Positions 1-9,029 of a DNA stretch of 28,178 nucleotides are shown here, in pieces. This DNA comes from Parvularia atlantis (Eukaryota; Opisthokonta; Rotosphaerida): positions 1 to 28,178 of the forward strand of contig CALSCO010000354.1 of assembly GCA_943704415.1 (NCBI GenBank), given 5' to 3'. The first letter of the stretch is position 1; the number at the start of each line of letters is the position of its first letter. Under the pieces are notes generated by a model, which did not search any database, was not told where the DNA came from, and was given only the letters and a program-made list of their open reading frames with translations. The position numbers and the translations under genes were made by a program.

Positions 1-42
1 CCGCCCGCCGCGCCCGCCCGCCCCGCCCCACACGCCGCGCAG

Positions 43-1866
43 GTGACCGGCCCGCCGCGCCTCGTCACGTTCGAACCGGCGCCGGCGGTGTGCGCGGCCG
101 AGCTCGAGAGCGTGCTGGTGCCCGGCGCGGTCGCGGTGCTGCTCTACAGCCGTGTCGTCGCCGCGCGCTGCGCCTACGCCTACACCGCCGCCGACGGCCT
201 CGCCGCGCGCTACCTGGCCGCGGTGGCCGCCGACCCGGCGCTGGCCGCACGCCGCCCGGCCGCCGTCCTCGCTGTCGACGACGCATCGGGCGACACCGAC
301 TACGCCGACTACTGGCTGCTTACGCCGCGCGCCGCCAGCCTCGGCCTGCCCTTCACTTCCCTGCGCGGCATCTACTGGGACCGGCTCGACCGCAACGGCA
401 CGCTCACGCTCACGCCCGGTACGCCCCCTTGCGCACCCATCGCCGCCCGCTCCATCAGCACCCACCTCACCCACCTCACCACGCCAGGCACAAACGTCTG
501 GCAGACCGCATTCCTCTCCTACGCCTTCTTCGCCTACTACGTCGCCACCGCCGTCGTCTGGGGCGTCTGCGCAGGCCTCTTCGCCCTCACCGTCACCGCA
601 GACCTCGTTGGGCGCCTGCGCACCGGCCAAAGCGGCGTCTTCCTCTGGAAGCTCGTCGTCAGCGTCGTCGGCCTCGTCTTCTCCTCCAGTGCGCGCGCCG
701 CCCGCGCAGCTCACGCGCCCGCGCCGCTCACGCGCCCGCCCGGCAGTCTCGTGCGCCGTGCTCGCCAACAAGGCGCTGCTCTGGACGCAGCGCGACATCA
801 TGATCGTCGGGCCTGAGTTCAGCCTGTATCTCGCGTCGTACCTCGCCGTCTACGTCGGCGTCCTCACGATCTCGGTCGTCTGGTACGCTCCGCGCCACTG
901 TGAGCAACGTCGCGCAGCTGACGGCGTCCGCCGGCGGCGCCAGGCTCAACCTGCTGCGTGACACCAAGTTCCTGTCGGCGCGCGTGTCACGCGTGCTGCT
1001 GGTCACGCTGCAGATCTTCCTGTGCGGGCTGCTCGTCGCGGGCGTGGTTCGCGCATGCCGTTTGTGCACCCGAGTGCGGCGGCCTGACGCGCGGCGTGAC
1101 AGCTGGGCATTATCTCGTTTTTCCTTGAGATCGGCATCAGCACCTCCACGCTCGTCGTCGCGCTGCTCGTCGTCATGATCGTCGCCACGCTCGTCGCTCT
1201 CGGCATCCTCGTCCTGTGCTTCTGGCGGCTCTGGTCCGGGATCATGAATAAGACGAGCCGGCACGTCCGGCGGAGGCTGTGGAAGGTGCGTGCCGCGCAC
1301 ACGTACGCGCCCGCATGCGCCGTGTCTCACGCGGCTGCAGCTGGCGTTTGTGAGCGTCGCGAGCATCACGACGATGCTGATCCTTCTGGTGCTGCTCGCG
1401 GTCGTGCTCGCGAGCTCCACCTCGCCGTACTTTGACCTCGCCATCAGCGCCACGCGCATGTACGCGCCGCTGCCGATGATGATCAGCTGGCTGTCCGTGT
1501 CGAGTGCGTGCCCGCGCGCGCTGCTGCGCCGGCAGCTGACGTTCCGACAGCGCTCTGGGAGACCGTCGCGGGCGCGCTGGGCCTGACCACGGGCGCGTCG
1601 ACGGGCGACATCTCGGAGGAGGCGCGCTCGGGCTCGTCGGGCGCGGTCTCGCGGCGGCTCAAGTCGGCGCGGTGCGCTCCCGTGCGCGTGCGTGCAGGCT
1701 GCTGACGCGGAGGGGGCGCAGGAGCGGCGCCATCGACACGACGAGCATGGACGAGCTCAACACGGCGCCTTTCTCCGCGGCGCTGCCCGACGCGGACGCC
1801 GACCTGCCCGCGGGCCTGCGCGCGCCGCAAGTGTACGCGGTCGGCGGTGTGCAGGTGGAGCTGTGA
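43..1866 (+). CDS. PA-domain-like seven-TM membrane protein, copy 1 (5' part missing)
   Basis: The window opens inside an intron ending at 42. Exons by phase and comparison with the copy at 11449: 43-418, 488-688, 747-882, 944-1043, 1103-1285, 1341-1503, 1551-1671, 1722-1866. The first exon resembles a protease-associated (PA) lumenal domain: a beta-strand-like A-V-A-V-L-L-Y run, then A-A-V-L-A-V-D-D, Y-A-D-Y-W and L-P-F-T-S-L. Seven hydrophobic helices follow: after N-V-W-Q-T, around L-W-K-L-V-V, S-L-Y-L-A-S-Y, V-L-L-V-T-L-Q, A-T-L-V-A-L-G, M-L-I-L-L-V-L and P-L-P-M-M-I-S-W. The short tail is acidic and ends V-Q-V-E-L. A seven-helix receptor or GOST-like sorting protein is possible, but I do not recognise the family. 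The protein is probably lumenal/extracellular at the N-terminus. The splice model is strong because both copies agree at every junction; function is unknown. Confidence 0.8.
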
Positions 1867-2314
1867 GCCGAATGCGGCAGCCTGACTCGGAGTGGTGTAA
1901 CACGCGCTTGACAACTTGAATCTGCTTGACAACCTGCTCGGCAACCTGCGTGGGAACGAAGATTTCGCACGTCTGACACTGGGCCCGGTCACACGTCGTC
2001 TGCCTTCGTGATTTTGCCCGCCGTCCCGTCAGCCACCCCTCGCCGCTCGCCTCACCTGCGCAGCCACGGCCGCGCGTGGGGGGCGGGGGGTTGTGCGCGC
2101 CGCGGCGTTCACGTTGTGCTGCGTCCGCCTCGCGCCCCGTGACCCGTTTTCCTCTTTCCTGTTCCTCTCGTCTTGTCCTCGCGCCGCCGCCGCTGCCACT
2201 CTCGCCGCGCGCGCGCCCGCCGCCTGCGCCCCACTGCGCCTCGCCGCTGTGAAACGCGCCGTCGCGAGTGCCCCGCAGGCTGACACGCGCCGTCACAACA
2301 CAGCGGTCGTTGAC
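1867..2314. other. Intergenic region upstream of the EGF-repeat gene
   Basis: This 448-base stretch lies between two plus-strand genes. At about 1907-1953 there are three imperfect copies of a G-A/G-C-A-A-C-Y-T-G phrase (two preceded by C-T-T). From about 2140 the strand is pyrimidine-rich. The downstream reading frame stays open from 2093, but the residues before the ATG at 2315 are low-complexity Ala/Arg/Pro and lack a signal peptide, so I treat this as promoter and 5' leader. I see no other gene or RNA here. Confidence 0.5.
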
Positions 2315-5300
2315 ATGACGAGCCGCCGCGGCCTCGCGCTGCTGCTCCTCGCCGCCGCTGTCTGTGCCGCAGTGCCGTGCGCCCGCGCCCAGTGCGTCCC
2401 CGAGTGCGTCAACGGCCTGTGCACAGAGATCGACAGCACCAACTACACGTGCGTGTGCAACACCAACTGGGCCAACCCGCCGTCCTGTGCCGACTGCGCG
2501 ACCGGCTTCTACGGCTCATCGTGCCAGTACGCCTGCGCCGCCTGCACGGCCAACGGCGGCACGTGCAACGAGGGCGTCAGCGGCTTCTGCTCGTGCCCGA
2601 TCAACCGTGCCGGCCTCACCTGCGACCAGTGCGCGACCGGCTACTACGGCTCTTCGTGTCAGTACGCCTGCGCCGCCTGCACGGCCAACGGCGGCACGTG
2701 CAACGAGGGCGTCAGCGGCTTCTGCTCGTGCCCGATCAACCGTGCCGGCCTCACCTGCGACCAGTGTGCGACCGGCTACTACGGCTCATCGTGTCAGTAC
2801 ACCTGCGCCGCCTGCACGGCCAACGGCGGCACGTGCAACGAGGGCGTCAGCGGCTTCTGCTCGTGCCCGATCAACCGTGCCGGCCTCACCTGCGACCAGT
2901 GCGCGACCGGCTACTACGGCTCATCGTGCCAGTTCAGCTGCGCTCAATGCGGCATCGGCGGCGCATGCATTGAAGGCATCACCGGCTCGTGCCAGTGCTC
3001 CGGCGGATTCACCGGCGCGTTCTGCGACCAGTGCCTGCCAGACTACTATGGCAGCACGTGCACGTTGTGCACCACCTGCCGTGTGCACGGCTCGTGCGTC
3101 GCGGGCGTGACCGGCACGTGCGCGTGCAACGTGGGCTGGAGCGGCCCGACGTGCTCCGAGTGCGCGCCCAACTACTTCCTTACCTCGACCGGCGCGTGCG
3201 CGCCATGCAACCAGTGCGAGCAGGGCACGTGTGCGAACGGCTACTGCAGCTGCGCGACGGGCTGGACGGGCGACTTCTGCAACCAGTGCGCAACAAACTA
3301 CTTTGGTCCGACGTGCAAGTCGTGCGCCACCGATTGCCCCTCCAGCAGCGGCACGTGCGGACAGACCCTCGGCCGCACCGGACAGTGCAACAGCTGCAAG
3401 GGCAATTTTGCGGGGACGACGTGCCAGGACTGCATCTCGACAACCAACACAAGCGCGCTCGGCTTCTACGGCGCCAACTGCGATCAGACGTGTGAGTCCT
3501 GCTCCTCCGGCTGCACGACTGGCATCACGGGCAGCTGCTTGGGCACAGCGTGTGCAAATTCGACCGTCTATGACACCAACACGGGAACGTGCAACAGCTG
3601 CGCACCTGGGTTTACGGGTCCATTTTGCAACAAGTGCACAACCTCTGATCGTTTCGGCAAGTACTGTCTCCTCTGCAGCGAGTTCTGCCCGTCGACGCGC
3701 GGGACGTGCAACGCGGGCATCGGCGGCTCGTGCACGTGCAACATTAACTACTCGGGCACGTACTGCACCAGCTGCGCCACCGGCTACTTTGGCCCGACCT
3801 GTCTGAACTGCACGGCGAGCTGCATTGAAGGGACGTGCTTCCAGGGCCTCGACGGCTCGTGCGCGTGCAACGTGGGCTGGGCCGGGGCCGCGTGCGACAA
3901 CTGTGCGACGGGCTACTTTGGCGCTTCGTGCGCGCAGCTGTGCGCCAACTGCAACGCGAACGGCGTCGTGGCCGCCACGCCGTGCACGAGCAGCACCAAC
4001 GGCGCGTGCAACTGCAAGACGGGCTGGACGGGCACGTTCTGCGACCAGTGCGCGACCGGCTACTACGGCGCGAGCTGCGACCAGCTCTGCTCGGCCTGCA
4101 ACACCAACGGCATCAACAGCTGCACGACGGGCTTCAGCGGCGGCTGCCAGTGCAAGACGAGCTGGACGGGCACAACGTGCAACGTCTGCGCGAGCGGGTA
4201 CTTTGGGCCGTCGTGCACCCAGCTGTGCAGCGCGTGCGACGGCGGGGGCACGGCCAACTGCACGACGGGCTTCACGGGCGGGTGCAACTGCAAGACGGGC
4301 TTCACGGGCGCGCCTTGCAACCAGTGCGCGAGCGGCTTCTACGGCCTCAACTGCAACCAGCTCTGCTCCAACTGCAACACCAACGGCACCGCAACCTGCG
4401 TCAGCCTGCGCGCGAGCGGCTCGTCGGCCGGCTGCCAGTGCAAGACGGGCTGGACGGGCACAACGTGCAACGTCTGCGCGAGCGGGTACTTTGGGCCGTC
4501 GTGCACGTCGTGCACGCAATGCATCAATGGCGTGTGCAACCAGGGCCTCAACGGGATGTGCGCGTGCAACGAGGGCGCGACGGGTGTGCTGTGCGACACG
4601 TGCCTGGCGCAGTACTACGGCCCGACCTGCCGGGCGTGCTCGCAGTGCATCAACGGCGCGTGCGTCCAGGGCATCGGCGGCACCTGCGCCTGCCAGACCG
4701 GCTGGACCAACCCGACGTGCACGGCCTGCGCTGCGGGCTACTTTGGGGCCAACTGCAGCTCGTGCGCGCTTCTGTGCGACGTCCACGGCACGTGCGTCGA
4801 GGGCGTGAACGGGCGCTGCGACTGCGACGCGGGCTTCCAGGGCGACTTCTGTGACGCGTGCCAGCCGGGCTTCTTCGGCGACGCGTGCGAGTCGTGCACG
4901 CTCTGCCTCAACGGCGCGTGCGTCCAGGGCCGCAACGGCACGTGCGCCTGCAACGTCGGCTGGGCGGGCCCGCACTGCGACGTCTGCGCCGCGGACTACT
5001 ACGGGCCCACCTGCATCCCGTGCACGACGTGCCGCTTGCACGGCGTGTGCAACGAGGGCGTCACGGGCTCGTGTGCGTGCAGCACGGGCTGGAGCGGCTT
5101 CGAGTGCAACGCCTGCGCGACGGACTTCTTCAACGCCGCGTGCCAGTCGTGCGCGCTCTGCATCAACGGCGACTGCCTCCAGGGCCTCGGCGGCCGCTGC
5201 GCCTGCGCCACGGGCTGGAACGGCACCTACTGCGACGCGTGCGCGCCCGGCTACTACGGCGCGTCCTGTACCCCGTGCGCGCTGTGCGAGGTCCACGGCA

Positions 5301-8300
5301 CGTGCACGGACGGCATCGGCAGCGCGTGCACGTGCGACGAGGGCTGGGACGGCGTGCGGTGCGACGTGTGCGCGCCCGGCTACTTCAACGGCGCGTGCGA
5401 CCTGTGCGACCTGTGCATCAACGGCGACTGCGTCGAGGGCCTGGGCGGGAGCTGTGTGTGCGCAACGGGCTGGGACGGGCCGTACTGCAGCGTCTGCGCG
5501 CCGGGGTACTACGGCGCCAACTGCACGTCATGCGACGGCTGCCTCAATGGCGCGTGCATCGAGGGCACGAGCGGGCTATGTGCGTGCGAGCCCAACTATG
5601 AGGGCTACGGCTGCGAGGACTGCGAGCTCGGCTTCTACAGCGTCAACTGCACCGACTGCGCGCTGTGTCTGCACGGCTTGTGCGACCCGGCGCGGCGCAT
5701 CGACGGCGAGTGTACGTGCGAGCCAGCGTGGGACGGCTTCTTCTGCACCGACTGCGCACCCGACTACTTTGGCGTCGCGTGCGACTCGTGCGAGCTGTGC
5801 TACGGCGGCACGTGCATCGACGACACGACCGCGGGTGAGTGCGTCTGCGACCTCGGATGGGACGGCTACTTTTGCGATCTGTGCGCCGACGACTACTTTG
5901 GCGACTTGTGCTTGAGCTGCGCGGTGTGCGCGCACGGTCAGTGCAACGAGGGCCGCGCCGGCAGCTGCGCCCCGTGCGACGAGGGCTGGGATGGTACCTT
6001 CTGCGACTACTGCGCGCCCGGCTACTTTGGCCCGAACTGCACCTCTTGCACCAAGTGCGGCGCGTCGCCCCTGGCGGCGTGCGTCGAGGGCCTGGACGGC
6101 TACTGCGAGTGCGCCGAGGGCGTGACGTCGGCTGGCGCGGGCGTGCAGTGCGACGACTGCTCGCGCACCGAGCCGCGCTACTTTGGCTTGGCCGGCGCGT
6201 GCCTCGGCTGCGGCAACTGCACACACGGGACGTGCTTCGCGGGCGTCAGCGGCAACTGCTCGCTCTGCGCCACGGGCTGGACAGGCCCGCTCTGCGACGA
6301 CTGCGCCGCGGGCTACTACGGCGAAACGTGCATCGCGCGCGAGCTGTGCATCCACGGCACCGTGTACGAGACGCGCGCGGGCAACTGCACATGCGAGACG
6401 GGCTGGGCGGGCGTCACGTGCAGCAACGAGTGTGCGCCCGGCTTTTACGGCAAGAACTGCTCCGCGTGCGAGGACTGCAACGTGCACGGGACGTGCGCGG
6501 TCGAGGGTTACGCCGACGGCAACTGCACGTGCGACGAGGGCTGGGCGGGCGAGCGCTGCGACGTGTGCGCGCCCAACTACTTTGGACCGAGCTGCGACGC
6601 GTGCCCACCGTGCAGGTTTGGCAACAAGTGCCGCGACGGGCTCAACAGCACGGGCACGTGTGACTGCGCCCGTGGCTACCTCGGCGAGCTGTGCGAGCAG
6701 CGGACGTGCTACCTCGAGCCGAAGCTCAGCGCATGCAGCGGCCATGGCGACTGCAAGCAGGACAACAACGGCACTGACATCTGCGAATGCAAGCTGGGCT
6801 ATGCACCCAAAGGAATCGGCCTCAACCTGTGCTTCGAGCTGCAGGAGTGCACAGTGGAACGGTGTCGGAATGGCGGCCGATGCGTTCTGCTCGATGCCGA
6901 CTTGGGAACGTTTGCATGCGACTGCGTGCCCGGGTTTAACGGCACCTTTTGCGAAGGCCACTACGGCTGCCAAAATGGGAACTCGACCACGGCGGGCTGC
7001 TCCGATCACGGTTACTGCTTTCCCGTGGACCGTTCGATTGACTTTCCCTTGAACTCGACGGAGCTACGCGAGGTGCGCTGCTTCTGCCAGCCGGGCTGGG
7101 TGGGCGAGAAGTGCGAGGCGTCGGCGTCGGCGTCGCCGACACTGCTGTACGGCCTCATCGGTGGCACTGCCGGGCTGGGTCTCCTGTCTGTGCTCGCCGG
7201 CGCGTTCGTCTTCCGCGCGTTCTTTAGGGGCGAGACGCGGATAATCTACTTTGACCTGCTCATGCGCAACGCGCTCGTCTTCTTCGGCATCTTTGGGCTG
7301 GGCTCGCAGATCCTGTTCATCCTAGTGCTCAACGACCTCAAGGAGAGCAAGCCGGAGCCGTTCCGGCCGATGTTCTACGCGTCGATCGTGTTCACCGTGC
7401 TGTCGTACGCGGCCAACTTTGTTATGGGCCTGATCATCACGTTCCGGCTGATGATGAAGGCCAACGCCGTCGCCGACCGCGCCTACTGGTTCTTCACGCT
7501 CGTCCCGGTCCTGGTCACGGGCGACGTCATGGGCTCTGTGGTCTTCATCCGCCTGCTGCACTGGTTCACGTCGGCGCGCAAGGCGTTCATCGGCGACGTG
7601 AGCATGACCGGCGAGGTTGAGCTTCTCGACAACGCACAGGCGCGCCTTGCTTTCCAGGTGGTCAACGCGCGGCGCGGCGACCTGGACGAAGGCGTGCACG
7701 TGGGTCTGTCGTCCACAGGCACCCTGGCTCAGCTCCTTGGCGCGCGCGAGCCCGGCGATCGCGTCTTGATGGACATGCGCCTTACCGATGAGAACCACGT
7801 CAACATCATGGCACGCACCATGGGCAGGCGTTCACCCTACGACACGTACAAGCTGCGCTTCGATGCGACCCTGGTCGAGTACTGCGGTGGCAAGTGGGGC
7901 ATGCCCCTGTTTTTCACCATGTGGGCCGTGCGCATCCTGCTGAAGGACGTGCCGCACGTGACGATCCAGGCCGTCGCCTTTGTCTCGATCGGCGACTTCA
8001 ACGTGATCGTGCTCTTCTCGCTCATCGCCTCGGTCGCCGCTGCGCTCATGAACCTGCTGAGCTTCTTCTACTTCAACGTCGCGCCGCTCTTCAACGAGTG
8101 GATCAGCAAGCCCGCCGAGGACGACGACAGCAACGGCGCTGCGCAACCAGTGGCCGACAACATGTTCGACAAGCCTGTGGCGCTCGGCTCGGGCGACGAC
8201 CTCAACGCCATCGCGTTGGTTCCTCTCGAACACGGCGTCGCGACCGGCGACGCGCAGCGCGAGCGCTCGATCTCGAGCCTGTCGAACAACTTTGGCCCGC

Positions 8301-8935
8301 GCCGCAACACACCGCGCCTCATGCCGCAGACCGCACCGGGCTTCACGCCGCGCCCAGAGACGCCGACAGCCGGCCGACCGCTATCGAGCGCCAGCCAGGG
8401 CCGCCCCGCCTCGTCGGCCAGCCTCGCCCGCCCCGCGTCGACAGTCAACACCGCGAGCACGCGCATCGAGCCGGGCCCGTCGCCCCCGTCGCTGCTATCG
8501 CCCGCCTCGCCCGACGTGCTCGACGTGCCCACGATCCATATCACCACTGCCTCGACCCCGGCCGTGCCCACGGATGCTCTGCCGCCGCCGCCGCAACCCG
8601 CGACAACGCCGGTCGCAGTCGCACGTCGCCCCGCGCCCGGCGGCGAGTCGTCCGCCGCCGCCGCAAGCCCGCCACCGCTTTCGCCGCCAGCGGTCGTCGT
8701 CGACAGGAAGGACACGACCGCTGCGATCCCGCGTCCGCCGTCGCCACGAGCGCCGGCGGACAAGAAGGGCACGCGCAGCAAGTGGACGATGAGTGGCGGC
8801 CAGCGCGAGCCCGCGCGCGCGCGCGTGGACGATGACGCGCTGCTCTGGAACGACAACCCGATCCTGAACGACAAGGCGGCCGAGCGCGTCCTCGCGGGCC
8901 AGCACGCCGAGATCGACCTCTCGCGGCGGCCCTGA
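2315..8935 (+). CDS. Giant EGF/laminin-type-repeat protein with C-terminal multi-pass membrane domain
   Basis: A 2206-residue protein in one uninterrupted exon. The ATG at 2315 is chosen because it starts a good signal peptide (T-S-R-R-G then a Leu/Ala core, cleavage near A-R-A-Q). Residues about 27-1605 hold over 30 repeats of roughly 40-45 residues, with eight-cysteine spacing like laminin-type EGF: C..C..N-G-x-C..G..G-x-C-x-C..G-W-x-G..C..C-A-x-G-Y-Y/F-G..C. Three or four more ordinary EGF modules follow (for example C-R-N-G-G-R-C). From about 1607 to 1930 there are at least six hydrophobic segments, with a soluble stretch of about 120 residues before the last two. The tail (about 1930-2206) is Pro/Ser/Ala-rich and presumably cytosolic. 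It is likely a surface adhesion or sensing protein. Lack of introns is odd beside its intron-dense neighbours. Function is inferred from architecture only. Confidence 0.9.
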   Translation: MTSRRGLALLLLAAAVCAAVPCARAQCVPECVNGLCTEIDSTNYTCVCNTNWANPPSCADCATGFYGSSCQYACAACTANGGTCNEGVSGFCSCPINRAGLTCDQCATGYYGSSCQYACAACTANGGTCNEGVSGFCSCPINRAGLTCDQCATGYYGSSCQYTCAACTANGGTCNEGVSGFCSCPINRAGLTCDQCATGYYGSSCQFSCAQCGIGGACIEGITGSCQCSGGFTGAFCDQCLPDYYGSTCTLCTTCRVHGSCVAGVTGTCACNVGWSGPTCSECAPNYFLTSTGACAPCNQCEQGTCANGYCSCATGWTGDFCNQCATNYFGPTCKSCATDCPSSSGTCGQTLGRTGQCNSCKGNFAGTTCQDCISTTNTSALGFYGANCDQTCESCSSGCTTGITGSCLGTACANSTVYDTNTGTCNSCAPGFTGPFCNKCTTSDRFGKYCLLCSEFCPSTRGTCNAGIGGSCTCNINYSGTYCTSCATGYFGPTCLNCTASCIEGTCFQGLDGSCACNVGWAGAACDNCATGYFGASCAQLCANCNANGVVAATPCTSSTNGACNCKTGWTGTFCDQCATGYYGASCDQLCSACNTNGINSCTTGFSGGCQCKTSWTGTTCNVCASGYFGPSCTQLCSACDGGGTANCTTGFTGGCNCKTGFTGAPCNQCASGFYGLNCNQLCSNCNTNGTATCVSLRASGSSAGCQCKTGWTGTTCNVCASGYFGPSCTSCTQCINGVCNQGLNGMCACNEGATGVLCDTCLAQYYGPTCRACSQCINGACVQGIGGTCACQTGWTNPTCTACAAGYFGANCSSCALLCDVHGTCVEGVNGRCDCDAGFQGDFCDACQPGFFGDACESCTLCLNGACVQGRNGTCACNVGWAGPHCDVCAADYYGPTCIPCTTCRLHGVCNEGVTGSCACSTGWSGFECNACATDFFNAACQSCALCINGDCLQGLGGRCACATGWNGTYCDACAPGYYGASCTPCALCEVHGTCTDGIGSACTCDEGWDGVRCDVCAPGYFNGACDLCDLCINGDCVEGLGGSCVCATGWDGPYCSVCAPGYYGANCTSCDGCLNGACIEGTSGLCACEPNYEGYGCEDCELGFYSVNCTDCALCLHGLCDPARRIDGECTCEPAWDGFFCTDCAPDYFGVACDSCELCYGGTCIDDTTAGECVCDLGWDGYFCDLCADDYFGDLCLSCAVCAHGQCNEGRAGSCAPCDEGWDGTFCDYCAPGYFGPNCTSCTKCGASPLAACVEGLDGYCECAEGVTSAGAGVQCDDCSRTEPRYFGLAGACLGCGNCTHGTCFAGVSGNCSLCATGWTGPLCDDCAAGYYGETCIARELCIHGTVYETRAGNCTCETGWAGVTCSNECAPGFYGKNCSACEDCNVHGTCAVEGYADGNCTCDEGWAGERCDVCAPNYFGPSCDACPPCRFGNKCRDGLNSTGTCDCARGYLGELCEQRTCYLEPKLSACSGHGDCKQDNNGTDICECKLGYAPKGIGLNLCFELQECTVERCRNGGRCVLLDADLGTFACDCVPGFNGTFCEGHYGCQNGNSTTAGCSDHGYCFPVDRSIDFPLNSTELREVRCFCQPGWVGEKCEASASASPTLLYGLIGGTAGLGLLSVLAGAFVFRAFFRGETRIIYFDLLMRNALVFFGIFGLGSQILFILVLNDLKESKPEPFRPMFYASIVFTVLSYAANFVMGLIITFRLMMKANAVADRAYWFFTLVPVLVTGDVMGSVVFIRLLHWFTSARKAFIGDVSMTGEVELLDNAQARLAFQVVNARRGDLDEGVHVGLSSTGTLAQLLGAREPGDRVLMDMRLTDENHVNIMARTMGRRSPYDTYKLRFDATLVEYCGGKWGMPLFFTMWAVRILLKDVPHVTIQAVAFVSIGDFNVIVLFSLIASVAAALMNLLSFFYFNVAPLFNEWISKPAEDDDSNGAAQPVADNMFDKPVALGSGDDLNAIALVPLEHGVATGDAQRERSISSLSNNFGPRRNTPRLMPQTAPGFTPRPETPTAGRPLSSASQGRPASSASLARPASTVNTASTRIEPGPSPPSLLSPASPDVLDVPTIHITTASTPAVPTDALPPPPQPATTPVAVARRPAPGGESSAAAASPPPLSPPAVVVDRKDTTAAIPRPPSPRAPADKKGTRSKWTMSGGQREPARARVDDDALLWNDNPILNDKAAERVLAGQHAEIDLSRRP
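2506..2910 (+). repeat. Three near-identical 135-base tandem copies within the EGF gene
   Basis: Three consecutive in-frame units of 135 bases (45 residues; boundaries 2506, 2641, 2776) differ at only a few positions, while the other EGF modules of this protein are strongly diverged. This indicates recent unequal crossing-over or gene conversion at the 5' end of the repeat array. A collapsed or expanded assembly is also possible, so copy number may be uncertain. Confidence 0.9.
4142..4506 (+). repeat. Pair of 77-base near-identical segments in the EGF gene
   Basis: The segments 4142-4218 and 4430-4506, 288 bases apart, are identical except for one base (Ser versus Gly codon after C-K-T). They encode the same half-module ending C-A-S-G-Y-F-G-P-S-C-T. 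This is a second sign of local sequence exchange within the array, separate from the 135-base tandem units. Confidence 0.85.
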
Positions 8936-9029
8936 GGCTGCGGCGGGCGGCGGCGAGCAAAAGTACTGTGTCTTGTAAAGGGTGACTGACTCTCAGAACT
9001 GAGACACAACGATCGCCACGTGGCGCGCG

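Noticed and set aside
2093-2314. Upstream in-frame extension of the EGF protein.
   Set aside because: It begins with GTG, is low-complexity and would bury the signal peptide that starts at 2315.
2493-6660. Regularly spaced direct repeats suggestive of a CRISPR array.
   Set aside because: The period is that of EGF modules in frame; there are no conserved repeat/variable spacer units.
2921-7009. Long open frames on the minus strand across the EGF gene (about 790 and 480 codons).
   Set aside because: They are antisense to a clearly coding repeat gene, low-complexity Ala/Arg/Val, and follow from GC-rich codon use.
8992-9003. Inverted repeat CTCAG-AA-CTGAG upstream of DDX52.
   Set aside because: Arms of five bases are too short to support an operator or terminator call.
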